DNA of 64,000 nt from Chloroflexota bacterium (GCA_022825895.1 JAJDVX010000022.1:124001-188000), one strand, 5' to 3'. Numbered from the stretch's first letter, positions 28,536 through 38,105 are shown. Translations and numbers: made by a program. Notes: a model not told the origin generated them from the letters alone.

Positions 28536-30110
28536 ATGTACGACGCTCGTAGAGGTTTAGGTCCCGTGCTCAGGCGCGAGGCGCGACCGGCGCTGGCCGG
28601 CCTGATTGCCGCCGGCGTGTCATTTGGAATCACCGAAATCTTCGCCGGACTCATTTCCGGCGGTCCGTCGCTCATCATCGCCGTGGGCTCCGGGGTCATC
28701 GACCTGTCGCCGAAGTTCGCCAAGGACTTCGCGATCGCCGTCTTCGGCACCAACGACAAGCTGGCGCTGCTGATTTCCATCGTCGTGATCGGTCTGGGCG
28801 TTGGTGCGGTTGTCGGCGTCGCCGGCACGCGCAAGTTCTGGATCGCCCAGCTTGGCTTCGTGGCGTTCGGGATCCTGGCGGCCGTCGCCGGAATCGCCGA
28901 ACCACAGCTCTCGCCCGTGCTGGCGCTGATCGGCGCCCTGCTGGCGGCCTCGGCCGGCATGTGGACGCTGGCGATGCTGCTGAAGCTCTTGGAAGCGCAA
29001 GCAATGCCCCAGCCCGTTCGCGACCCGCGGCTGATGGGACTCGGCCGCCGCTCATTCATGCGGATGGCCGGGGCGTTCGCGGTCTTGGCAGTCGGCACCG
29101 CGGCCGGCGGGCGGGTGATGCTGGAACGCGCGCGCACGATCGCGTCCAGCCGCCTGGACGTGATCTTGCCCAAGCCGCGCGACGCCGCGAGGCCGGTGCC
29201 CGAGGGCGCCATGGTCGACGCCGCGGGTATCGAGCCCATCGTCACCCCCAATGAGGACTTCTACCGCATCGACACGGCCCTGAGCATTCCCCAGGTCGAC
29301 CTGTCAACCTGGACACTCAAGATCGAGGGCCTGGTGGACCGGCCCTACCAGCTGACCTACGACGAGTTGCTGGACCTCTCGCGGGTCGAGCGCCACGTCA
29401 CGCTTTGCTGCGTCTCCAACGAGGTCGGCGGCGAATTGGTGGATAACGCCAAGTGGCTGGGCGTGCCGCTGACGGAGTTGCTGGACCGTGCCGGCCTGCA
29501 AGCGGAGGCCAGCCAGATCGTCGGAATGTCCGTGGACGGCTTCACCGCCGGGTTCCCGGTGGACACCGTCTACGACGGGCGCCAGGCCCTGGTGGCCGTG
29601 GGCATGAACGACGAGCCGCTGCCGCCGAAGCATGGCTTCCCGGCCCGGCTGGTCGTGGCGGGTCTTTACGGATACGTATCTGCCACGAAATGGCTGGACG
29701 CGATCGTGGTGAACCGGTGGGAGGAATTCGACGGCTACTGGATACCGCGCGGCTGGTCCAAGGAAGGACCGATCAAGACGCAGTCACGGATCGACGTGCC
29801 GCGTCGCGGTCAGACCGTGCAGCCCGGCCTGCAGCCCATCGCCGGCGTGGCCTGGGCGCAGGACCGAGGCATCACCAGGGTCGAAGTCAAGGTGGGCGAC
29901 ACCGACTGGCAGGAAGCCCAACTGGGCGAGGCGATTTCCAAGGACACCTGGCGCCAGTGGGTATTGCCCTGGGACGCAACCCCGGGCAGCCACATCATCG
30001 CCGTCCGCGCCACCGACACGTCGGGCGAACCGCAAACGGCCGTCGTCCAGCGCTCAGACCCCGATGGCGCGACGGGTCACCACACGATCGTCGTCGATGT
30101 GAGCGGCTAG
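28536..30110 (+). CDS. Membrane-anchored sulfite oxidase-like molybdopterin oxidoreductase
   Basis: 524 residues from ATG 28536 (strong AGGGGGAG upstream; track start 28371 is too early). Four membrane helices (about 20-40, 76-97, 105-122, 126-150) precede a Tat-like GRRSFMRMAG stretch with a fifth hydrophobic segment. The SuoX Moco domain follows, with the Mo-ligand Cys in LCCVSNEVGG (Cys291/292), then a C-terminal dimerisation domain. Probably a periplasm-facing oxidase of sulfite or another oxoanion/organic donor. No haem partner adjoins. Confidence 0.87.
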   Translation: MYDARRGLGPVLRREARPALAGLIAAGVSFGITEIFAGLISGGPSLIIAVGSGVIDLSPKFAKDFAIAVFGTNDKLALLISIVVIGLGVGAVVGVAGTRKFWIAQLGFVAFGILAAVAGIAEPQLSPVLALIGALLAASAGMWTLAMLLKLLEAQAMPQPVRDPRLMGLGRRSFMRMAGAFAVLAVGTAAGGRVMLERARTIASSRLDVILPKPRDAARPVPEGAMVDAAGIEPIVTPNEDFYRIDTALSIPQVDLSTWTLKIEGLVDRPYQLTYDELLDLSRVERHVTLCCVSNEVGGELVDNAKWLGVPLTELLDRAGLQAEASQIVGMSVDGFTAGFPVDTVYDGRQALVAVGMNDEPLPPKHGFPARLVVAGLYGYVSATKWLDAIVVNRWEEFDGYWIPRGWSKEGPIKTQSRIDVPRRGQTVQPGLQPIAGVAWAQDRGITRVEVKVGDTDWQEAQLGEAISKDTWRQWVLPWDATPGSHIIAVRATDTSGEPQTAVVQRSDPDGATGHHTIVVDVSG

Positions 30111-30122
30111 GGGGCTCTCGCC

Positions 30123-30992
30123 CTAGGCGTAGTCCCCGTGGGCCCCGGTCCCGCTCGGGTCGGCCAGTTCGTCCGCGCCGCAGAGGTAGCGCCACCAGTC
30201 GGCGCGTTCCTGGGCGACGGCTGAGGATTCGCCGGTGAGATTGTGGGCGTTCTTGTTCATGCGGAAGTAGCGCCGGATTTCCTCGCTGTCCCAGCCGTCG
30301 GTGTTGAAGATACCGCGCTGCGGGACTCGCGGGTTGTAGCGAATCTTGAACATGAAGCGCCACTGGTCGATCTCGTTGGTCTGGGCGCAGTGCCAGAGGG
30401 CCTCGTGCATGAAAACGATGCGCCCGGCCTTGCCGGACAGGCGCTTCTGACCGGCGATGTTCTTGTAGCGGGCCACGTCGGGACCGAGCACCGAGCGCAT
30501 GTGCGAGCCGGGCAGCACCAGCGTGGGGCCCATCTCGTGCGGGGTGTCGTGCGCGAAGTAGGCCGTCAGGATGTCGAACGACCAGGGATGCACGCCCGGC
30601 AGGCGTACCTGGCGCCGTCCGCCGGCGTCCACGTGCCACTGCTGCGCCGTCTCCTGGCGGGGCCCGGTGCAATGCAGGGCCGAATGGCTGGCGACGTGCC
30701 CGGGGCCCAGCAGGCTCTGCAGCACGGCTTTGACGCGCGGCAGGTTGTGCACGGCGCGCACGGCGGCGGAGCGCTCGTAGAACCCGTGCGGGTTATCCGT
30801 GATGTGCCAGCGCACCTCGGGAATGGGGCCGTCCTCGTTGACCGATGCCAGCTCGTCCGCGTAGACGGCCTCGCTCAATTCGTCGGGAATCAGGTCGTCG
30901 AACTCGATGAAGCCATCGATGACGAACCGCGCCATCTGGTGCACGTCCAGGAGTTCGTTCTGCGCCACGACCTCGGTTTCTGCGATCGCCAT
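30123..30992 (-). CDS. PhyH family Fe(II)/2OG dioxygenase
   Basis: 289 residues. His120-x-Asp122 (WHVDAGG), distal His in MHEALWHCAQTN and the SHMRS segment fit the PhyH double-stranded beta-helix. Only low similarity to the other two PhyH proteins of the window, so not a recent duplicate. Substrate unknown. Confidence 0.88.
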   Translation of the reverse strand: MAIAETEVVAQNELLDVHQMARFVIDGFIEFDDLIPDELSEAVYADELASVNEDGPIPEVRWHITDNPHGFYERSAAVRAVHNLPRVKAVLQSLLGPGHVASHSALHCTGPRQETAQQWHVDAGGRRQVRLPGVHPWSFDILTAYFAHDTPHEMGPTLVLPGSHMRSVLGPDVARYKNIAGQKRLSGKAGRIVFMHEALWHCAQTNEIDQWRFMFKIRYNPRVPQRGIFNTDGWDSEEIRRYFRMNKNAHNLTGESSAVAQERADWWRYLCGADELADPSGTGAHGDYA

Positions 30993-31036
30993 CGTTCGCC
31001 CCTTCCGTTTCGGCGCCCAGGCGGCGCCGGTCAGGT

Positions 31037-31321
31037 TTACCCCTCGACTTCGACGTTGCGCTCCAGCCAGAACTCGTTTGCCAACTGGCCGGTTCCCGTG
31101 GCCGCGCTGCGTTCGGGCTGCGGGCTGGCCTGGAACACGCGCCAGCCGTCGCGCATGGCATCCAGCACGGACTCGTACGGCGCCTGGTATTCGCTGCCGG
31201 TCTGCATCTGCACGGCGTCCGCCGGCAGCGCGCCGTCGTAGAGCGCCCAGGCGACGGTCTGCGATCCGAGGTCGCCCGATTGGAGATGCAGGATCAGAAT
31301 CTGCTGCCGAACTGGCGACAT
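31037..31321 (-). CDS. Small protein of unknown function
   Basis: 94 residues from ATG 31321 (AGAGG six bases upstream; the longer track start lacks support). QILILHLQSGDLGSQTVAWALYDG, then a Gln-rich stretch and an acidic end. No family recognised. It lies between two divergent PhyH genes. Confidence 0.55.
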   Translation of the reverse strand: MSPVRQQILILHLQSGDLGSQTVAWALYDGALPADAVQMQTGSEYQAPYESVLDAMRDGWRVFQASPQPERSAATGTGQLANEFWLERNVEVEG

Positions 31322-31384
31322 TCGAGCCTCTTGCGGCGAAGCGCGCGGCTCATGGTACCGAGGCTGTCGCTGACGCCGCCTCTT

Positions 31385-31390
31385 TATAAT
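31385..31390 (+). promoter_or_regulatory. Consensus -10 (TATAAT) before a PhyH gene
   Basis: A perfect TATAAT 35 bp before the ATG at 31425; no convincing -35. GGGGAGG gives the RBS. Confidence 0.5.
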
Positions 31391-31424
31391 CGAGAAGTGG
31401 GGCGAGTAGGGGAGGCGTGCGGCC

Positions 31425-32189
31425 ATGTTCACCCTGACCAACGATCAAGTCGCGTTCTACAACGAGCGCGGGTACCTGCGGCTGAGGAACGTCTTCTCTC
31501 CCGACGAGGTCGAATTCCAGTCGGTGGAACTCGAGCGGCTGATGCTGGAATGGGCCCAGCAGACGCCTGGCTGGCGCGGGCCCTGGCGCAAGGCGTACAT
31601 GACCGCCGAAGAGGACGAGCGCGCCCGCCTGACGGCCATGCACGAGCTGCAGAACTATTCCGAGGCCTTCGCGCGGGCGGTCGTCAACGACCGGCTCACC
31701 GGCGCCGTGGCCGATTTGATCGGGCCGGATGTTGAACTGCACCACACCACGCTGCACGCCAAGGCCCCGGACATGGGCACGCCGTTTCCCATGCACCAGG
31801 ACCACCCGTTCTACGAGCACGAGGGTCCGGCCTACGTGGACGCGATTGTGCATATCGATACGGCAAACGAGGAAAACGGCTGCCTACAATTTCTTGAAGG
31901 CAGCCACAAGTTGGGTCCGCTCCAGCACATCCGCGGCCCCGAATCGAGCCCGCACTTGCCCACGGACCAGTACCGCCTGGAGGACGCCGTGTCCGTTCCG
32001 GCCGACGCCGGCGACGTCGTGTTCTTCAGCTATTACACCATCCACGGCTCGGCGCCCAACCGCACGGACCAGTGGCGGCGCCTCGTCAGGTTCGGCTATC
32101 GCGACCCGGACAACGTCCAGTCGTCGGGCCAGGGACTAGGCCGCGACGGGCTGATGGTGCGCGGCCAGAAAAGGAACCGGGCGGCCTGA
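31425..32189 (+). CDS. PhyH family Fe(II)/2OG dioxygenase
   Basis: 254 residues. MHQDHPFY (His124, Asp126), CLQFLEGSHK and distal YTIHGSAPN are the PhyH motifs in order; LVRFGYRDP holds the 2OG Arg. Third PhyH of the window, best preserved in motif quality. Confidence 0.92.
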   Translation: MFTLTNDQVAFYNERGYLRLRNVFSPDEVEFQSVELERLMLEWAQQTPGWRGPWRKAYMTAEEDERARLTAMHELQNYSEAFARAVVNDRLTGAVADLIGPDVELHHTTLHAKAPDMGTPFPMHQDHPFYEHEGPAYVDAIVHIDTANEENGCLQFLEGSHKLGPLQHIRGPESSPHLPTDQYRLEDAVSVPADAGDVVFFSYYTIHGSAPNRTDQWRRLVRFGYRDPDNVQSSGQGLGRDGLMVRGQKRNRAA

Positions 32190-32253
32190 TCCATGAAGTG
32201 CCTTCGCACCGCTCGCGCGTCGCGACGCCCGTCGGCTTCGCAGGAGTGACCCG

Positions 32254-33585
32254 ATGACCGGCCGGCAGCGTTATGCGGCGCTGGCTCTTGTGGTCGTCGC
32301 GGTGATCGCCGCCATTGCGTTGATCGAGATCGTGGTATCGCCGCCCGATCCGACGGTTGGCGTCGGACTCCCCGGCGCGGACGAGGCTCAGACAGCTGCT
32401 CCAACCCAAGCCGTCGTGGCGAGTCCGCCCGCGGCTACCGCCGGTACGACCGCAGCTGCTACCAGCGCTCCCGCAGCGACACAGACTGCGCCGCTGGCAA
32501 CCAGTGTGCCCACCGCGCCGACAAGCGTCCCGGCTCCTGTCACCAGCGCACCCACGCCGGCTCCCACGCCTCAGGTCGTCGTGGGCCAGCTACCCGAGTT
32601 GCCGGTCATTGGCACCGCGCCGGAATTTGCGGGCGTCACCGCCTGGCTCAACAGCGAAGTGTTGACAATGGAGAGCCTGCGAGGGCGTCCTGTCCTGATC
32701 GACTTCTGGACCTTCGGCTGCATCAACTGCATCCGCACCCTGCCCCACGTTCGCGCCTGGCACGACGCTTACGCACCGCACGGGCTGGTGATCGTGGGGG
32801 TGCACACGCCGGAGTTCAGGCACGAGTACGAGGAAGCGAACGTGCGCGAATCGCTACCCTCGCGCGGCGTCATCTGGCCGGTCGCCATGGATAACGGCTA
32901 CAAGACCTGGCGCGCCTACAACAACCGCTTCTGGCCGCACAAGTTCCTGATCGACCAGGAAGGCCAGATCCGCTTTCACCACATCGGCGAGGGCGCCTAC
33001 CAGGAGACCGAGAAGGCCATCCGCGCGCTGCTGGCCGAAGGCGGAACGGACCTCTCGCACATCCCGCTTTCCAGCGCGTCCATCCCGCGCAAGACCACGC
33101 CCTCGCCGTCCATCGGGCCCCGGTCGCTCTTTGCGGGCAGCGGGTTCGCGTTCGGTTCGTACCTGGGCAATCCGATTGGGACGCCCGAGGATGGGGCGCG
33201 CCTGTTCACTGACGATGTCGCACACGATGCCGAGCGCCTCTACCTTGAGGGCCGCTGGGACTGGGTCCCAAACGCCGCGCTGGCGCAGCCCCAGGCCGAT
33301 GAGACGGCGCGGGTCAGCGTGCCGTTTCACGCCCAGAACGTCTCGGTCAGTTTCGGGGCGGCGGGTGAAGAACCGGTTCGCGTGCAAGTCACCGTCGACG
33401 GCGAGCCAATTCCGGCGGAACGCAGGGGCGGCGATGTCATGGTCGGGCCTGGGGGCCAGACGCACTTTTTCGTGGATCAGTTTCGGCTGTACGACATTCT
33501 GCGGAACGGTTCGGAGAGCGTTGGCGAATTGCAGTTCAGCGTTGGTGCGCCCGGGCTGGCGCTGTACGCCGTCTCGCTCACGTAG
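32254..33585 (+). CDS. Membrane-anchored thioredoxin-like protein, DipZ C-terminal type
   Basis: 443 residues; AGGAG seven bases before ATG. Signal anchor (8-27), a Pro/Thr/Ala linker (about 45-110), then a redoxin domain with CINC (Cys156, Cys159) in FWTFGCINC and FWPHKFLID with the cis-Pro. The C-terminal beta domain (GDVMVGPGGQTHFFVDQFRLYDIL) is that of DipZ. With the next gene it makes a split DipZ: a periplasmic thiol-redox protein fed by CcdA. Confidence 0.88.
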   Translation: MTGRQRYAALALVVVAVIAAIALIEIVVSPPDPTVGVGLPGADEAQTAAPTQAVVASPPAATAGTTAAATSAPAATQTAPLATSVPTAPTSVPAPVTSAPTPAPTPQVVVGQLPELPVIGTAPEFAGVTAWLNSEVLTMESLRGRPVLIDFWTFGCINCIRTLPHVRAWHDAYAPHGLVIVGVHTPEFRHEYEEANVRESLPSRGVIWPVAMDNGYKTWRAYNNRFWPHKFLIDQEGQIRFHHIGEGAYQETEKAIRALLAEGGTDLSHIPLSSASIPRKTTPSPSIGPRSLFAGSGFAFGSYLGNPIGTPEDGARLFTDDVAHDAERLYLEGRWDWVPNAALAQPQADETARVSVPFHAQNVSVSFGAAGEEPVRVQVTVDGEPIPAERRGGDVMVGPGGQTHFFVDQFRLYDILRNGSESVGELQFSVGAPGLALYAVSLT

Positions 33586-33615
33586 GTATTGGCCCGCCGG
33601 TGTTGGGCGCGTAGC

Positions 33616-34344
33616 GTGGAACAGCCGCTCAACGTCGGTCTGGCGTTCGTCGCCGGGATCGCCTCATTCATTGCGCCCTGCACGCTGGCGCTGGTGCCGG
33701 CGTACCTGGCCTATCTGGCCGGATTCACGCTGACTGATCCCGGTAGCACGAGCCCCAGGCGCCTGCAAGCGGCCACCGTGCTGAACGTGGTGCTGTTCGC
33801 CTCCGGGTTTACGGCTGTATTCGTGGTGCTGGGATCGTCGCTCGGCGCGCTCTCCAGCTTCGCCGGGGACCAGGCCGCGTGGCTCAACCGGGTCGGGGGC
33901 CTTCTGATCATCGGCTTTGGCCTGATGACGCTCGGTCTGCTCCGCATTCCGATCCTGGAGCGCGGGTTCACGGTAGACGACCGTTTCGCCCGGCGCGTGC
34001 GTTATGCGGGTTCGGTGGTTGTTGGCGGCACGTTTGCGGTGGGCTGGATCCCGTGTGTTGGACCCATTCTCGGGGCGATCCTGGTGCTGGCGGCAACCAC
34101 GGCCTCTGCCGCATCAGGCGCCGTCCTCCTGACCTCGTATTCGCTGGGCATCATGCTGCCGTTCGTGCTGGCGGGCGTATTCTCGGGCTGGACGCGCCTG
34201 CTGCTGCGGCGATACGGACGGGCGCTTCGGATTGCCGGCGCCAGTGGCGGCGTTCTTTTGATTGCCCTGGGTGTGATCGTGTTCACGAATCTCATGCCGG
34301 TTATTGCTTCGGCGGTACCGATGGGCGTTCCCCCGATCAGCTAA
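33616..34344 (+). CDS. ccdA: Cytochrome c biogenesis protein CcdA
   Basis: About 242 residues from GTG 33616. Six membrane helices; FIAPCTLALVPAYL holds the first catalytic Cys and GWIPCVGPILGAIL the second. Moves electrons across the membrane to extracytoplasmic thioredoxins. In the classic DipZ the CcdA part comes first in one polypeptide; here it is a separate second gene. Confidence 0.9.
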   Translation: MEQPLNVGLAFVAGIASFIAPCTLALVPAYLAYLAGFTLTDPGSTSPRRLQAATVLNVVLFASGFTAVFVVLGSSLGALSSFAGDQAAWLNRVGGLLIIGFGLMTLGLLRIPILERGFTVDDRFARRVRYAGSVVVGGTFAVGWIPCVGPILGAILVLAATTASAASGAVLLTSYSLGIMLPFVLAGVFSGWTRLLLRRYGRALRIAGASGGVLLIALGVIVFTNLMPVIASAVPMGVPPIS

Positions 34345-34450
34345 GTGGGGGCAAAGACGTTGACGCCCATGGGTCAAGCGGCCAGTTGTCGTACGATGCA
34401 ATCAAGAAGCACCGTGCGAGGGCGGTGCGTCGCTGGCTCACCTAACGTTT

Positions 34451-35677
34451 ATGTCACCCAAGACTGACTCAACAGCGGGCGGCGACGCCGGCGCGCGTCG
34501 GCGACAAGTCCTGGCCGCGCACGCCGAGTTGTTCAACGAAGCGCTGACAGAAGAAGCGGATCGCCTGGCCAAGCTGGCCAACGTGGTGGAAGCGCTGGCC
34601 ATGGCAGCCGACGCCGAACCGCTCGAGCCGCTTTCGGTGGTGGGCGACCACGTGGAAGGCGCCGTGCGCCTTGAGCGCGTGCGGCGACGGATCGCGTTGT
34701 GGTGGGAGAGCGAGAATCCCGGAGCGCTGGCCGAGGTGGCGCGCGAGCACCAGGTCGACATCCTGATCGTTGTCCAGGGCTTCCCGCTGTCAATGACGGT
34801 CGATCCCGACTGGGCCGACCATTTGGTCTTGCTGGACGGTCGGGACCTTTCGCTGCTCCTGGAGGGCCGCTGGACGCTGGGTCAAGCCGCACGATTCAAG
34901 CACAACGAACAGGCTGCGCACGGTCGCTTTATTTCCCTGCGCGTGGCTCCGCCAGCCGACTTGCCGGATCAGCCTGACTCTGAATTCCGGCCGGAAGACG
35001 GCGAGGTGTTGCGTTCTAACGTCGATGACATGCCGTCGCCGCGCGAGGAGGGCAACGTCGGGCGGGTCGACGATCCGGATGTCTGGGCGGTTGGTTCTGG
35101 TGGACACGATGATCCCGAGCCGATTCCATCGACGCTTCGATCCAATATCGAGTCGCACGAGCAGTCCTTCGCCGAGGCCGAGGCTTTCGAGCAGGCGGAA
35201 GTGCGCCGGCTGCGCCTTATTCGCATGGGATTCATGCTCGCCGCATTGCTGGGCGTGCTGATCGCGGTCGTCGTGGTTCGTGGCCGCCAGGATGCCGAGG
35301 CGGCCAGCCTGGACCGGGCGACCGATACGGCCGTGCGGGCCGCGCGGCTTGAGTTCGAGGCCTATCAGTCGCTCGACTCAAGTGCGCTGCGTTCGGTGTA
35401 TGACGAAGCCGTGGCGCAAGAGATCGAAGCACGGGTGCAGCAGTTACGCGCCAGTGGGGTCTACCTGGAAAGCGATGTTTCGATTCAGGTGATTGACGCC
35501 AGGCTGGACGGCGAGAGCGCCGGGGTTCTGGTTCGAGAGTCCGGAAACCTGGCTACGCGCCGCAGGGCGGACGGTGAGACCATTCAGCGCGGACCGCTGA
35601 GTCAGGATGTCGGCTTTTTCCTCGCGCGTACCGCCGATCAGCGATGGCGCGTGGTGCAGCGCGCCCCGGTGGGCTAG
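34451..35677 (+). CDS. Membrane protein: Mrr-like N-domain, one TM, NTF2-like C-domain
   Basis: 408 residues, no named family. Residues about 75-150 (VDILIVVQGFPLSMTVDPDWADHLVLLDGRDLSLLLEG) resemble the C-terminal strands of Mrr-type restriction-endonuclease-like folds, without a clear PD-ExK. One membrane helix at about 258-277. The C-terminus (LEFEAYQSLDSSALRSVYDEA...) looks like an NTF2/IMS-type domain. Preceded by a 100-bp gap after ccdA. Confidence 0.6.
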   Translation: MSPKTDSTAGGDAGARRRQVLAAHAELFNEALTEEADRLAKLANVVEALAMAADAEPLEPLSVVGDHVEGAVRLERVRRRIALWWESENPGALAEVAREHQVDILIVVQGFPLSMTVDPDWADHLVLLDGRDLSLLLEGRWTLGQAARFKHNEQAAHGRFISLRVAPPADLPDQPDSEFRPEDGEVLRSNVDDMPSPREEGNVGRVDDPDVWAVGSGGHDDPEPIPSTLRSNIESHEQSFAEAEAFEQAEVRRLRLIRMGFMLAALLGVLIAVVVVRGRQDAEAASLDRATDTAVRAARLEFEAYQSLDSSALRSVYDEAVAQEIEARVQQLRASGVYLESDVSIQVIDARLDGESAGVLVRESGNLATRRRADGETIQRGPLSQDVGFFLARTADQRWRVVQRAPVG

Positions 35678-35760
35678 CGGGCTCTTTCGAATCCCGGCCG
35701 CCGTGTGTTGGCCGCGGCGCGGTGCTCTGGATATCCTTTGATAAGCGCCGAACGCTTCTC

Positions 35761-35834
35761 GGCGACGTAGCCAAGTGGTAAGGCGGGGGTCTGCAAAACC
35801 CCTATCCTGGGTTCGATTCCCAGCGTCGCCTCCA
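35761..35834 (+). tRNA. tRNA-Cys (GCA)
   Basis: Acceptor GGCGACG/CGTCGCC, D-arm GCCAAGTGGTAAGGC, anticodon stem GGGGT/ACCCC with loop CTGCAAA (GCA), T-arm CTGGG-TTCGATT-CCCAG, discriminator T (Cys identity U73), followed by an encoded CCA. Confidence 0.97.
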
Positions 35835-35898
35835 GTACCCACACGCTGGCCTTGCACGCGGCGTCCATCGGCAGATGTCTGCGTGGGATCGTGACGCC

Positions 35899-37698
35899 TC
35901 ACCCAGCGCTGGCCGCCTGACGTACACGCCGCCACACGCGATCCACGAATGCTCGCGAAAGGTCGGGATCCCACGCGATCGCGTCCGGATCATCGGCATG
36001 CGTATGTAGCCAGGCGGTCACGATGTGCCGCTCGTGGTCGCTGGTGTCGGCGCGCGGGGCGTCCGCACGTCCAAGGCGTTGCAGAGCGGCGCGCAGCGCA
36101 GGCCGGCGTGGGCGGGCGACGGACTCGATGGCGGCGATAGCGCCGTTCTCGATCCGAACGAGTTCTGCATCTCCCGGGGTAGCGCCAGGTGAGATCGCCA
36201 GCACGGGTGCGGCGCCGAGACCACCGCGCAGTGGGTGCCGTAGGACACGCGCGCGCCGAACGCGGCGTGCAAACGCTCCGCGCTCGGCGCCCTCGGCGGC
36301 ATCCACGATTCGCAGGGCCGCCTCGCGGCCCACACCCAGGAATGCAACGGCCGCGTCGCGTCGCCACGCGGGAACTTGCTTGTCAATGCTGCGTCGCGAG
36401 GGCAGTTCGAAGATCCGCCGGGCCGCGTCGCTTGCCAGCCTCGCGTCCCGCGATGTCGGAAACGGCCCCAGGTAGTCGGCTCCGTCATCCCGGGGCACGG
36501 CGGCCGCATACGTCACCGCCGACTCCGCAGGACCGACTCGTACGAACCGCCGACCAATTCGCCAGCGCCGATTCCGGTTATACGTCGGGGATAGCGTGGT
36601 GATCAGCTCGGCTTCGCGCACCAGGGCGCGCAGTTCCGAGCCGGTAGGCTCCCACTCGATGGCGTCAATCTGCTCCAGCATCCCATCGCGCCGTCGAACG
36701 AATCCTGCTGAGTCCGTGAAGTGACTGCGCACGCGCCGTTGCAGGGACGTGGACTTGCCGACGTAGAGCGGCCGGTTTGCCGAGTCGCGAAAGATGTACA
36801 CGCCGGGCGACGGCGGAAGATTTCGGGATGCCCAGCGAGCCAGTTGACGAGCCCGTTGCGGATGGCGGCCTTCGGGCCCGGCTCTCGCCGCGAGTTGCCG
36901 CAGGTCGCCGAGGGTTCGGACATCCCGTTGGGCCGCGCGATCCAGCAAGTATTCGAGCAGCTTCGCGGTGACCCCGGCGTCGTCCAGCGCGCGGTGCGTG
37001 GGCGTGTCGGATATCTCGGCCGACGCCAGCACCGTGGCAAGCCCCGTGCCCGGCAAATCGGGCATCAATGCCGCGCTCAACTCCATAGTGTCCAGGCCGT
37101 CGCCAGGGAAGAGCGCGCGTCGCGACCACACGGCCTCGCGGTTCAGATAGCCCAGGTCCGTGGGCAGGTTGTGCGCGACCAGCACGCCACCCGCCTGAAA
37201 TTCCCGGAACTCGTCCAGCACTGTCTCGGTTGGCGGTGCGTCGGTAAGCATCTCGTCCGTGATGCCCGTGTAACGCGTCACGAACTTCGACACGCGGCCG
37301 GGCACGCGTACCAGCGAGGCGTAGCGCGAGATCTCTTTGCCCGCCCGCAGCCGCAGTGCCCCGACTTCGAGGATCCGGTGCCGACCGCCGCGCCCGCCGT
37401 TGGTCTCGATATCGAATACGACAAATTCGGTTTCATCGATGGCATCGGAGCGCTGCGACCATGCCGCCAGCCCCCAGTGTCCCGCGGCTACCGTTGCTAA
37501 ACGCATGTCGGCTTCCAGCAGTGGCGCCAGAATCCGAGCACCGATGTGGGCGCCGCCGGCCTCGACGTGCAGGACAGCGCGCGCCAGTTGCTGCAGGGTC
37601 ATGGGACGTCCCGCGTCTTCCAGCGTTGATACCGCCGCCTCGACCAGCACGCTGCGCCGGCCGGGCGCGGTCTCGTCGGTGGCCTTCGCCTCGCTCAC
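35899..37698 (-). CDS. DEDDh exonuclease - GIY-YIG nuclease fusion
   Basis: About 599 residues from GTG 37698, which overlaps the upstream TGA as GTGA. Winged-helix-like N-terminus (about 15-80), DEDDh exonuclease (FVVFDIETNG at about 96, VAHNLPTDLGYLN, HRALDDAG), then GIY-YIG at about 300-380 (PGVYIFRDSANRPLYVGKS, RRVRSHF), as in UvrC/Cho. A UvrC-like tail with several Arg-rich segments follows but no second nuclease is recognised. Likely DNA repair. Such exo-GIY fusions exist in Actinobacteria and Chloroflexi; the HTH-like head is less common. Confidence 0.85.
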   Translation of the reverse strand: MSEAKATDETAPGRRSVLVEAAVSTLEDAGRPMTLQQLARAVLHVEAGGAHIGARILAPLLEADMRLATVAAGHWGLAAWSQRSDAIDETEFVVFDIETNGGRGGRHRILEVGALRLRAGKEISRYASLVRVPGRVSKFVTRYTGITDEMLTDAPPTETVLDEFREFQAGGVLVAHNLPTDLGYLNREAVWSRRALFPGDGLDTMELSAALMPDLPGTGLATVLASAEISDTPTHRALDDAGVTAKLLEYLLDRAAQRDVRTLGDLRQLAARAGPEGRHPQRARQLARWASRNLPPSPGVYIFRDSANRPLYVGKSTSLQRRVRSHFTDSAGFVRRRDGMLEQIDAIEWEPTGSELRALVREAELITTLSPTYNRNRRWRIGRRFVRVGPAESAVTYAAAVPRDDGADYLGPFPTSRDARLASDAARRIFELPSRRSIDKQVPAWRRDAAVAFLGVGREAALRIVDAAEGAERGAFARRVRRARVLRHPLRGGLGAAPVLAISPGATPGDAELVRIENGAIAAIESVARPRRPALRAALQRLGRADAPRADTSDHERHIVTAWLHTHADDPDAIAWDPDLSRAFVDRVWRRVRQAASAG

Positions 37699-38105
37699 TC
37701 GTCGGTGGAGCGGCCGCCGAACACCAGCGACCCGAAGGCGCCGACCGCCGCCACAATCACGGTCCCAAGTAGAGCGGTTCCGAGGTCCACGATAGTGAAG
37801 TCGTCGACCAACATCGTCGCGCCCCAAAACACCAGCGCGCTGATGACGAAGTGCGAGAGCCCGAACGTTAGGAGCTTCAAGAGACAGCTAATCGGTTTGA
37901 GAACCAGTTCCAGCGCCGGGCGCACATAGGAATTCAGAATGGCGAGCGCCACGGCGAGCGCGAAGATTGCCAGCCAGAACCGCTCGCTGCCGCGCTCTGG
38001 CAGGACGATGCCGTCTTCCAGCAGCTGCGTCACCGCCAGAACCGCGAAAAAATTCGTGACGAGCCGGGCCAGCAGATAGCTGATTTCGCGACTAAGCCAC
38101 CCCAT
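37695..38105 (-). CDS. Phage holin superfamily IV membrane protein
   Basis: 136 residues with four membrane helices and the LNSYVRPALELVLKPISCLLKLLTFGL segment of the mycobacterial 4-TM holin family (PF04020). Common chromosomal protein of unknown role, not evidence of a prophage. Coupled to the nuclease downstream. Confidence 0.85.
   Translation of the reverse strand: MGWLSREISYLLARLVTNFFAVLAVTQLLEDGIVLPERGSERFWLAIFALAVALAILNSYVRPALELVLKPISCLLKLLTFGLSHFVISALVFWGATMLVDDFTIVDLGTALLGTVIVAAVGAFGSLVFGGRSTDE

Noticed and set aside
37695-38105. Prophage based on the holin-family protein
   Set aside because: No other phage genes nearby; this family is a common chromosomal membrane protein.
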